Notes under the pieces: model-generated
Seen by the model: the letters and a program-made list of their open reading frames with translations, nothing else
What the model was told of the DNA's origin: nothing
Database searches by the model: none
Shown here: piece by piece, positions 1-8,526 of the stretch
How the letters are laid out: each line of letters opens with the position of its first letter
How positions within the stretch are numbered: the first letter of the stretch is position 1
Made by a program: the position numbers and the translations under genes
Origin: Nitrincola sp048264025
GTDB taxonomy: Bacteria; Pseudomonadota; Gammaproteobacteria; Pseudomonadales; Balneatricaceae
Reading direction: 5' to 3'
Assembly (NCBI RefSeq): GCF_048264025.1
Contig: NZ_JBLXDN010000001.1
Coordinates: 248,001-312,000, forward strand
DNA length: 64,000 nt

Positions 1-2190
1 AGCGTGGGTTGTGTGTAAAATCTGTTGATCCGACTGGAGATGATTTTTTTCCAAAGATTCAATCATTTCATCCAGGGACTGGAGTAGCTTCAGTGGTGGG
101 CAAGACTCAGCGGCCAGTGTGTTTGCTGCATGCTTCAACATTTCCTCATACAAGGCATCAGGCCTGACTGGCTTCGAGATATAGCCATCCATACCCACCG
201 CAAGGCAGCGCTCTTTATCTCCATCCATTGCGTTGGCCGTCATGGCAATAATAGGTGTTCGGGAAAGAGTAGGATTATTTTTCTCCAGCAATCTAATTCT
301 TTGTGTGGCTTCCAAGCCATCCATCTCTGGCATCATCATATCCATTAATATCAGGTCAAAATGTTGCTGCTGGAAACTGTCTACAGCTTTAATGCCGTTT
401 CCAGCCACAGTGACTTGCATCTGTTTTTTCTCCAACAGTTTCACCGCAATACGCTGGTTGATCATATTGTCTTCTGCAAGCAGCACTTTCATACCGGCCA
501 ACGCGGCAGTTCCTGGCTGGAGTTGTTTGGGCACCTCTCGCTGCAAACTCAACTGATCCTGAAGCGCTCGTTTGAGCTCTGCCAAGGTGACAGGTTTGGT
601 CATGTAGCCGGATATTCCCATATCACGGCAGCGCTGCGCATCTCCGGCCTCGGCTGAAGACGTCAATATCAACACCCGTGTATTGTGCAACAACTGATCC
701 TGGATCAACTTCTCAGTGGTTTTATAGCCATTCATGCCTGGCATCCAGGCGTCCATCAATACAACACCATAAGGCAGACCCACACGATTAGCGTGACGCA
801 CTTTAAATACAGCTTCGGGTCCCGATGAGCAAACATCAACCTGAACGCCTGTAGTTTTCAGCATTGCCTCAATCACTCGACGGTTAGCAGGCTCATCATC
901 CACCAACAACACACGCTGCTGGCACCAGTCTATATCGATTGCCTGATGCAGCTCTGGCGCAGTGACAATGGCCAGCGGCAGATTGACAAAAAATGTAGAG
1001 CCCTGTCCTAACTGGCTATGTACATCGACTGAACCACCCAGCATCTCAACTAACTGTTTGGTGATAGATAACCCTAATCCAGTACCTTCGTATTTACGAT
1101 TTGTTGCAGCATCGACTTGCTCAAAAGGATTAAAAATTGAGTCAAGACGCTGTTCGGATATACCTATCCCTGTATCTATGACCTGAAACTGAAATTCATT
1201 AGCTTCAGGGGAATGATTGGCATAAATAACCCTAAGACGCACTTCACCTTTTTCGGTAAACTTGATGGAGTTACCCAGCAAATTGATGAGTACTTGCCGC
1301 AAACGCGCCGGATCGACATAGACATACTGGGGCAGGTTTTCTGAAATATCATAATGAATCTGAATATTTTTCGACCAGGCTTTTGGAGCCAAGGCTTTAA
1401 CACTAGTGCCTATGAGCTCGTATAGATCCACACTTTCAGGTTGAAGATCGAACTTACCTGACTCAATTTTAGACAGATCCAGAATGTGATTAATAATCTC
1501 CAGCAGATGGTTTGCAGACAGCCTGGCTAAATCCAGGTGCTCACGCTGCTCTCGCTGCAACTCTGTTTCCAATACCAGATCCAGCATACCCATCACCCCA
1601 TTCATCGGAGTGCGGATCTCGTGGCTCATATTGGCCAGAAATTGGCTTTTAGCAACATTTGCCGCTTCGGCTGCTTTAATCTGAGCTTTTAACTGTTCAT
1701 CGTACAAGCAGGCATTAGCTGCACTGGCCAGCTTATGCATAAGCTTTTGCAGTGAAGCCAGCATATCGTCCGTCAGCACCGGAGTACTCTTCTGCAGCAG
1801 TAAGACCCCAAACCCCGGCAAGGCAAAGGCATAACGAACTTGAGTATTATCTAAAAATACCTGGGGAAACTCTGCCCAAAATCCCCCTAGACGAGGGCGC
1901 TGCTCAGGAAAGCACAAGGCGGAACGAATTGACGTTATAGCTTCCTGCTGGTCAAACCGGCGGGGTAAACTCATTTCGGTTTGCCACTGAATTTCAAGTG
2001 AACACACCGCGGCTGACAGGGGCTCAAGCTCGTCATCCCGGCCCGTAAAGCGCCAGACAACACATGCGTTCGCGTTTAAGGCGCGCATCAGAGTTTTCAA
2101 TGTCTCTTTAAGCATCACCCCTAAATCCAGGCTGTTACCGATTGCCAGAGAGATCTCAAAAAGAATTTCGATTTGCTGTGACTGCTTCAC
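1..2190 (-). CDS. Hybrid sensor histidine kinase (GAF-like, HisKA, HATPase, two receivers, possible Hpt), 3' end outside window
   Basis: The reading frame stays open for 730 codons from a GTG at 2190 to the window edge, so the C-terminus is missing. The GTG has an AAGG 7 bases upstream and lies 10 bases after the FIST gene stop. There is no membrane segment; residues 1-150 look like a GAF-type input domain. The H-box (NMSHEIRTPMNG) places the phospho-acceptor at H190. An HATPase domain follows, with N- and G-boxes (DTGIGIS, GTGLGLS). Two receiver domains have phospho-acceptor aspartates at about D480 (LMDAWMPGMNG) and D617 (LMDMMMPEMDG). The last residues before the edge resemble the start of an Hpt domain, but the histidine context is cut. 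Its place after the FIST gene suggests it takes input from that protein or its partner regulator. Domain calls are confident; the signal is inferred. Confidence 0.9.
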   Translation of the reverse strand, partial: MKQSQQIEILFEISLAIGNSLDLGVMLKETLKTLMRALNANACVVWRFTGRDDELEPLSAAVCSLEIQWQTEMSLPRRFDQQEAITSIRSALCFPEQRPRLGGFWAEFPQVFLDNTQVRYAFALPGFGVLLLQKSTPVLTDDMLASLQKLMHKLASAANACLYDEQLKAQIKAAEAANVAKSQFLANMSHEIRTPMNGVMGMLDLVLETELQREQREHLDLARLSANHLLEIINHILDLSKIESGKFDLQPESVDLYELIGTSVKALAPKAWSKNIQIHYDISENLPQYVYVDPARLRQVLINLLGNSIKFTEKGEVRLRVIYANHSPEANEFQFQVIDTGIGISEQRLDSIFNPFEQVDAATNRKYEGTGLGLSITKQLVEMLGGSVDVHSQLGQGSTFFVNLPLAIVTAPELHQAIDIDWCQQRVLLVDDEPANRRVIEAMLKTTGVQVDVCSSGPEAVFKVRHANRVGLPYGVVLMDAWMPGMNGYKTTEKLIQDQLLHNTRVLILTSSAEAGDAQRCRDMGISGYMTKPVTLAELKRALQDQLSLQREVPKQLQPGTAALAGMKVLLAEDNMINQRIAVKLLEKKQMQVTVAGNGIKAVDSFQQQHFDLILMDMMMPEMDGLEATQRIRLLEKNNPTLSRTPIIAMTANAMDGDKERCLAVGMDGYISKPVRPDALYEEMLKHAANTLAAESCPPLKLLQSLDEMIESLEKNHLQSDQQILHTTHA

Positions 2191-2200
2191 TAGACGACCT

Positions 2201-3349
2201 TCAGCTCTCAACCTCGGACAGAAGCCCAAGCACCGCGGTTTTATTATAAAACTCAAGGTAATCCTTACCTGAATTTGCGATTTCACCGAGTGTCAGTGCA
2301 CCAAATAAAGGGTAGTCGCCAGACACCTTGGCTATTTCATTCTTTAGGTGGTCACCCTCAAATAACACCCGTGATATGCAGTCAATAAAACACCCCAGTT
2401 GCACCGGATGATCCGTTTGCTGGCGATGTGCTGCTTGTGCTCGTTTACAGGCTTCTGCCGCTGCCGCCAACAGGCTTTCCTCTGTACCATTTAATATACG
2501 CACAAAAGAACCTTCCGGTACTTCACCTACACACACCATAGCCTGATCTGTACTGAGCATCAGCGGATCTCTGACGATCATTTCAGCATCAAGCTTATTG
2601 ATCCCAAATGGATAAAACTTAGCAAGGTCATAGAAATTATCTGCATTGAACACTTGCCCACTATGCGCTTCAACAACTTGCCGATACTCATCAAATGCAG
2701 GTTTCCAATCCAGTTGTTTTACGCAGTTTTTGTCGGACGAGGTCACTTTGAAGGATTGAGAAATCGCTTGCCAACCATGTGATACACCAACACCACTCAC
2801 CAAAGGCAATCTGACCAGCAGTGTGGCGTCCATTAGCATCCCTTTGGGCGTCAACAAACAGGGCTTCTGCACAAAACTGAGCGAACCGGCACCACCGCCG
2901 ATAAAATTATTAACCAGGCCAAAGTTCATAAACAGCGCGTCAATCATCGCGCCAATACAGGTTGATAAGCCATCAACCAATACCAGTTGTGTCGCAGGAG
3001 CAGACATGGCCTCCCAGTACTCGGATAGGGGCTCCAGCTGTTTATCAAAACTGCTATTGATATCACTTAAACCACTGAGACTTGTCCACTCAACGGCGGA
3101 CTGCAAAGCAACAAAAACAACACCCGTTGAATAGTTTTGTTGCGCATAGATAATTTGAGGAAAAACCCCACCCAGCACACTTGCCTTAGCTTGTTGCAAC
3201 ACTGGATTCAGGGCTTCAGCTGTCCAGTTATTTTCATCGGCAGCAAACACCAGAACCGTAGGAGCCTGGGTTTGTTCATAGATACTGCTCAACTTCTTTT
3301 CAAAAGCTTCGACAGAAGGTTCAGCCTCAAAAAAAACATCCATAGACAT
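2201..3349 (-). CDS. FIST-domain sensory protein (NosP-like)
   Basis: This 382-residue soluble protein has the FIST N and C domain pattern: alternating hydrophobic strands, a glycine-rich GGGAGS segment near residue 151, and a GVGVSHGW motif around residues 186-193 (H191). FIST proteins bind small ligands. The NosP subgroup binds haem and nitric oxide and controls a partner histidine kinase and c-di-GMP enzymes. Here the gene sits between a REC-GGDEF-EAL gene, whose stop abuts this ATG (TAGATG), and a hybrid kinase gene starting 10 bases downstream. This is the arrangement reported for NosP loci. A GGAGAG just upstream supports the start. Haem binding cannot be shown from sequence alone, so the NosP assignment rests mainly on context. 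Confidence 0.85.
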   Translation of the reverse strand: MSMDVFFEAEPSVEAFEKKLSSIYEQTQAPTVLVFAADENNWTAEALNPVLQQAKASVLGGVFPQIIYAQQNYSTGVVFVALQSAVEWTSLSGLSDINSSFDKQLEPLSEYWEAMSAPATQLVLVDGLSTCIGAMIDALFMNFGLVNNFIGGGAGSLSFVQKPCLLTPKGMLMDATLLVRLPLVSGVGVSHGWQAISQSFKVTSSDKNCVKQLDWKPAFDEYRQVVEAHSGQVFNADNFYDLAKFYPFGINKLDAEMIVRDPLMLSTDQAMVCVGEVPEGSFVRILNGTEESLLAAAAEACKRAQAAHRQQTDHPVQLGCFIDCISRVLFEGDHLKNEIAKVSGDYPLFGALTLGEIANSGKDYLEFYNKTAVLGLLSEVES

Positions 3350-5452
3350 CTACTCTCCAGTGCTTCTTGGGTTATTAGATGTACGTTCCGCCATTCTTCT
3401 TTTAATAAAACTGATCAGTTGCTTTGATTCCAAGGGGGGGGTGATTAAATACCCTTGTATTTCAGTTGCACCTAACGCATCCACATAGTCTCTTTGCCGT
3501 TGGTTTTCGACGCCTTCAGCAATAGTGGTCAGCCCTAACCCCTGACATAAGGATGTTAAGGCTCGCACTATGGCTCGGTCACTTCGTCCTGCGGTAATAT
3601 CTTTAATAAACGCGCGATCTATTTTGAGCGTATCCAGTGGGAAGCGGAGCAAATACTCCAAAGATGAAAAACCTATACCGAAATCGTCTATGGCAATTTT
3701 AAACCCAAAGGCTCGCAACCGTTTTAGTATAGCAATGGTTTCATCAGGGTTGTTCATGGCTAAGCTTTCGGTAATTTCCAACTCGATAAGTTCCGGCTGT
3801 GTACCACAGGCTTTAGCTATGGCAATGATTTATCCAGGTAAATCTGGCTGTTCGAACTGTGCCGGCGAAAGGTTAATCCCCATCCGCAACGATACCCCCT
3901 CGTTCATCCAGCCCACTTGTTGCTGACAAGCTTCCTGTAAAATCCATTCGCCGAGGGCATTAATTAACCCCATTTCTTCCAATACAGGGATAAATACATA
4001 CGGTGGGACTATGCCGTCCTGCGGGTGACGCCACCTGATCAGTGCCTCCACACCCACGACACGATCATTGCTTAAATCAACCTGTGGTTGATAAACCAAA
4101 TAGAACTGCTGTTGTTCCAGAGCCTCACGCAAATCTGACTCCAGCTTGAGGCGCTTGTGCAAACCGTCTTCATGGTCTTGTTCATAAGAACCGATAGTAA
4201 TGCTACCTGAGGGCTTTTGTAGGCGCTGAGCGCGCTGCGCCATACGCAACAACAAAGATGCATCTGTTGTCTTATCCTGTCCCACACTAATGCCAGCCGT
4301 GTAGGTTAAAAACGTCTCTCTATCATCGAGCATCCAGGCCCGATCAATGTGCTTTAACCATTGATTCAATTCTGACAATATTTTTTCATGATGCTCAATG
4401 GATACCTCTACGATTAACTTCAGTGCAAACACGCCGCCATCCAGTCTTGCTACAAGCGCATCGTTGGGCATAAAGCTCTTTAGCTGATTTGCCAGCAGCA
4501 CTAACAATTGATCAGTTACATCCGTGCCATAGGTTTCGACCAGTTGCTGAAATCTGAGTACTTCCAGAACCACAACAGCCACAGCACTGCGGTTATTAAC
4601 AATAAGCTGTATAGACTCTTCAAGATCCCGCTGAAACAGGCGTCTGTTAGGTAGCCCTGTGACCGAATCATGATAATTGAGAAAATTAGACTGCTGCTCC
4701 AGGCGGCGCTGTGCGGAAACATCCTGAAAGGATCCGACCAACCGGGCTTGCTCACCATCACGTTGTCCGACAATTTTTAACTGGTAGTCCTGGCGACTAC
4801 CTGGTGATCTCACTTCAATATCAAACTTCAATCCGGTATCTAATGCATCCTTGAATACGGCCTTCAGTCGACTTTGATCATCCGGATGAATAATTGCCAA
4901 AGCCTTTTCTGGATCAGGGCTCAATTCATCAACCCAATGTAAAATGGCTTTAGCATCATCACACCAGATAAACTGCTGTTGCTTAGCATCCAGCTCCCAA
5001 AAAGATAAACCAGCCAGCGCTCTTGCTGTTTCCTGCAGCCCTGTGATTCTGCGCAGGTCGCGCTCTCTGTTAGCATCTCTTAATGCATAGCGGATACGCT
5101 GGTGCAAGAGTGGAAAATTTATTGGTTTAGGGAAAAAATCATTGGCTCCTACTTCAAAAGCCCACTCTATTGATTCCATATCATCATCACCGGTCAACAT
5201 CAGGATCGGTGTTACCATATTTTTTTCATAGGCTCGGATGTTCTGAATGCAGTCAAAACCATTCATCACTGGCATGTTAACGTCCATTAAAACCAGATCA
5301 GGTTTGTGCTGCATAAAACATTCGACTCCCTCTACCCCATTAGCAGCCTCTATAATGTGATAACCACGTTTTCCTAAATAGCCGCTTATCTTCAGTCGCT
5401 CAATCGCTGAGTCATCTACAACGAGTATTTTTGTAGGCAATTTTTCAATCAT
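3350..5452 (-). pseudogene. Response regulator REC-PAS-GGDEF-EAL (c-di-GMP phosphodiesterase type) interrupted by an in-frame TAA
   Basis: The frame from ATG 5452 encodes a receiver (VVDDSAIERL, D57 in LVLMDVNMP, K109), a PAS-like region, a degenerate GGDEF domain (LDGGVFAL in place of GGDEF) and the first half of an EAL domain (EALIRWRHP, then INLSPAQFEQPDL). A TAA at 3832-3830 stops it. The same frame continues with the rest of the EAL domain: ELEITES, IDDFGIGFSS, LKIDRAFI and IAEGVEN. Spacing across the stop matches intact EAL domains exactly, with TAA in place of one residue, so a single substitution (for example from CAA or GAA) explains it. No deletion is needed. Reinitiation at TTG 3781 would give only a partial EAL barrel. 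It overlaps the upstream kinase gene by ATGA. The intact protein would probably have been a phosphorylation-controlled phosphodiesterase acting with the neighbouring FIST and kinase genes. Confidence 0.85.
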
Positions 5453-8178
5453 GAGACACCTGACTTCATCAGACTATTAAGAAGTGCTTTAAGCTCTGTT
5501 ACCTTGATTGGCTTACCCAAATGACCATTCATACCCGCTGACATACACGCTTGCTTGTCAGCCGGTAACACATTGGCTGTCATGGCATAGATAGGTGTGG
5601 GAGGCAACTGATGACTTGTTTCATGCTCACGAATACTGCGGGTTGCATCAACACCGCCCATGATTGGCATCTGCATATCCATCAGCACCAAGTCGTAAGT
5701 GTTCTGCATAAACGTTTGCCAGGCTTCCAATCCATTTTCAACCAGGGTAACGGTATGACCCTGTTTTGTTATAAGGGCGGTGATTAATTTTTGATTGACC
5801 TTGTTATCCTCTGCCACAAGAATACTCAAGCACTCCGAAGCGTCAGCCACCCTTTCCTTCACAGGAACATGCTCAATTCCCTCCAACATATTAAATAACT
5901 CAACAGGGGCGACAGGGTGTGTCAGCAACTGACTCACACCCAAGGTTTGAGCATCATTAATTTCAGATTCCGATACATGATCGGCGATCAGGATAATATT
6001 ATGATTCTTTATATCATGCGCTATTAAATCATGAATGATCTCGACAGCACTAAAGTCACCAAAACAATTGTTAATTAAACATTTAACGTTTTTGTCACTA
6101 GCCAAATAAATACTTTCAACGAATTCAGTTCTATTATCAAAGTAGCTTATTTGCACATTTTTACTATCAAGACAGGCATTAACTACATTATTATTAATCT
6201 GTTTATCCAGTATAAAAACAGATTGGACTTCGACTGATTTCAGTATTTTCTTATTATACTCAGCCCCCTGACAAGGCAGCTCAAACCAAAAGCGGCTACC
6301 TTTGCCGACTTGACTGACTACGCCCATATGACCCTGCATCAATTCGATCAGCTTCATACATATCGACAGACCTAAACCTGTACCACCAAATGAGCGCGTA
6401 GTGGTATTATCAGCCTGCGCAAAGGCGTCGAAAATGAGGCGCTGTTTTTCCTTTGGGATTCCTATTCCCTGATCTGTCACATCAATATGCAGGTGTCCTG
6501 TAGCATGCGTATCTGCAGTCCAACGCAGCGACACAGTCACCTGACCGGCCTCGGTAAATTTAATCGCATTATCACAGATATTAACCAATACCTGCCTTAG
6601 CCGAATTGGATCGGCAATACAGATATCCGGGATATTCGTCGGCATATCCAGCCGTAGCGAAATCCCTTTTTTACGCGCGATAACAGCGGCAGGTTTAAGG
6701 CAATAGCATACCAACTCTTTCAGCTCAAACTTAACAACTTCTATTTGTAATTTACCAGCATCAATTTTAGAGAAATCAAGAATATCATTCAGAATTGATA
6801 ACAATGCCTGCGAGGATGAGCGAACAACGTCGAGATAGCCTCGCTGAGTTGCGGTGAGCTGGGTATCTAAAGCAAGATCAGTCATGCCCATAATACCGGT
6901 CATCGGGGTACGTATTTCATGGCTCATATTAGCCAGAAAGGCACTCTTTGTTTGACTCGCGGCTTCAGCTTCACGCCGCGCGTCTTCGAGAACAAGGTTC
7001 AGAGCAAAGAGTTCTTCATTACTGCTTTTAAGATCATGCTCTAGTTTTTTCTGTTGAGTGATATCTGTACGAATAGAGATAAACCTATCCATCTCACCGT
7101 CTGCATTATAGAGTGGCATAATAGTCGCCGTTACCCAGTAATACTCGCCAGACTTATTGATATTTTTTAATTCACCATGCCAGGTTTGCCCTGAACAGAC
7201 CCGATTCCACAGGTTTTCAAACATGGCTTGTGCATGGTAACCACTATTGATTATTCGATGATTTTCACCAAGCAACTCATGTTCAGCATAGCCTGAAATT
7301 GTTTTAAAGTGCTCATTAACATAAATAATGTCACCCTTCAGGTCTGTCATACTGACGATAGCATGCTGGTCTAGCGCTTTTTGCTGCTGTTTGAGCTCGG
7401 TCGTCGTTGCCTCCAACTCACTGTTTTTAGTTTGCAGCAAGCTAAATACTTTACGCACACGAGCATCCATGTAAAACAACGCACTAACCGCTGCAGCAAA
7501 GGCAATTAACACAAAGCCAATAAAATAATAGAGTCTGTAGCCACTGCTGTTCCAAATAGGTTCACTGGGTATTGTAACTACCTGTATGCCACGCACATCA
7601 CCCGCCTGCCAATCAGTCTTCGGCGAATCTATGTGGTTGTTATGACAAGCTACGCAAGTCTGCTGCATGATAATGGGTGTAGCGAAATTCAGTTCTTTGT
7701 GATTCTGATTATAGTTAAAACGATAAAATTCTTCGGCTCGCTGGTTGCGAATCACATCCAAAGCAGCCAGATCAAACTCACTCAGAGTCCGCGAAGCCCT
7801 TTGCGGAAATGGAAAATCACTAATCAGGCGTACACTGATATTCTTATCCTGAGAGCTCATGAACTCAACCAGATCGATGGTCATAGTGGCCGGAATGGGA
7901 ATGGCACCAGGCTTATCACGGTAGTGCTCAGTGACCTCTACCCAGGGATGCACGATCACAGCGCTCACAATCACATCAGTATAGAAAGCGCGAAACGAAT
8001 CGACGGCTTTTGCATAGGCTCTGGCTGAGCGTACCAGATGATCCTCTTCTGTACCCTTGGCAACCCAGACCCCTAATACAACAAATGCCAACGCGCACAG
8101 AAAAGCCAACACAATCATCATCCAACGAAAGCGTTTTCGCTGCTGCTCGAGCAACTGCTGCTGATTGCGCTTCTTCAT
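5449..8178 (-). CDS. Membrane hybrid histidine kinase with haem-c (DUF3365/Tll0287-like) sensor, PAS, HisKA, HATPase and receiver
   Basis: Residues 20-40 and 214-236 are membrane segments around a periplasmic domain that ends with a haem c motif (CVACH, residues 175-179), as in DUF3365/Tll0287-type redox or gas sensors. A cytoplasmic PAS domain (about 268-380) and a short coiled coil precede the H-box (H420) and HATPase domain (N537, DQGIG at 569-573, GTGLGLS). Residues 650-770 have a receiver-like pattern but no phospho-acceptor, so this looks like a degenerate receiver; its DNA is noticeably AT-rich. A complete receiver follows (AEDNKVNQ, D834, K889). The stop overlaps the next gene by ATGA, so the kinase and the REC-GGDEF-EAL regulator are probably co-translated partners. 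Haem attachment would need the cytochrome c maturation system, which is not in this window. Confidence 0.9.
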   Translation of the reverse strand: MKKRNQQQLLEQQRKRFRWMMIVLAFLCALAFVVLGVWVAKGTEEDHLVRSARAYAKAVDSFRAFYTDVIVSAVIVHPWVEVTEHYRDKPGAIPIPATMTIDLVEFMSSQDKNISVRLISDFPFPQRASRTLSEFDLAALDVIRNQRAEEFYRFNYNQNHKELNFATPIIMQQTCVACHNNHIDSPKTDWQAGDVRGIQVVTIPSEPIWNSSGYRLYYFIGFVLIAFAAAVSALFYMDARVRKVFSLLQTKNSELEATTTELKQQQKALDQHAIVSMTDLKGDIIYVNEHFKTISGYAEHELLGENHRIINSGYHAQAMFENLWNRVCSGQTWHGELKNINKSGEYYWVTATIMPLYNADGEMDRFISIRTDITQQKKLEHDLKSSNEELFALNLVLEDARREAEAASQTKSAFLANMSHEIRTPMTGIMGMTDLALDTQLTATQRGYLDVVRSSSQALLSILNDILDFSKIDAGKLQIEVVKFELKELVCYCLKPAAVIARKKGISLRLDMPTNIPDICIADPIRLRQVLVNICDNAIKFTEAGQVTVSLRWTADTHATGHLHIDVTDQGIGIPKEKQRLIFDAFAQADNTTTRSFGGTGLGLSICMKLIELMQGHMGVVSQVGKGSRFWFELPCQGAEYNKKILKSVEVQSVFILDKQINNNVVNACLDSKNVQISYFDNRTEFVESIYLASDKNVKCLINNCFGDFSAVEIIHDLIAHDIKNHNIILIADHVSESEINDAQTLGVSQLLTHPVAPVELFNMLEGIEHVPVKERVADASECLSILVAEDNKVNQKLITALITKQGHTVTLVENGLEAWQTFMQNTYDLVLMDMQMPIMGGVDATRSIREHETSHQLPPTPIYAMTANVLPADKQACMSAGMNGHLGKPIKVTELKALLNSLMKSGVS

Positions 8179-8526
8179 CAGAACATTTTACCTTGTAAAC
8201 ACCTCAAAGCAGCCGATCACAATCAGTAGCTATTCGAAAGCTTATATACTGTGTAGATCATCTTTTTTATGATTGGACCCTTACCCGCATTCTGATTGCC
8301 CTTCCAGCTCGAAGTCAATCCAATACTTAGCATTACTCACAATATATCTGGGTGTATTTTATACAGAATAATCGGAAAACAATACTAATTTCTGCTTTTT
8401 CTGTTTAATATCTCCACAGCTTGACTCACAGCAATTTATTTAAACAGCAGTTGTTCTATACTCGCGAACAAAGTTGGATAGTAATTTCAAATTCTGTTCT
8501 GCCAATCCCTGAAGGAGTGCCCGCTG
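8179..8526. other. Divergent intergenic region
   Basis: This AT-rich stretch separates the leftward haem-sensing kinase from the rightward PhnD-like sensor. It should hold both promoters. I see a TATACT hexamer at 8245-8250 but no convincing -35 partner, and no RNA gene or reading frame worth reporting. Confidence 0.5.

Noticed and set aside
1176..1403. Short minus-strand frame and several plus-strand frames over the left edge
   Set aside because: They lie inside the single open kinase frame that runs from 2190 to 1 with all kinase and receiver motifs.
3779..3832. Two separate genes (REC-GGDEF and a small EAL protein starting at TTG 3781)
   Set aside because: The second part lacks the first half of the EAL barrel including the EAL motif, so it would not be an enzyme; the shared frame and exact spacing favour one broken gene.
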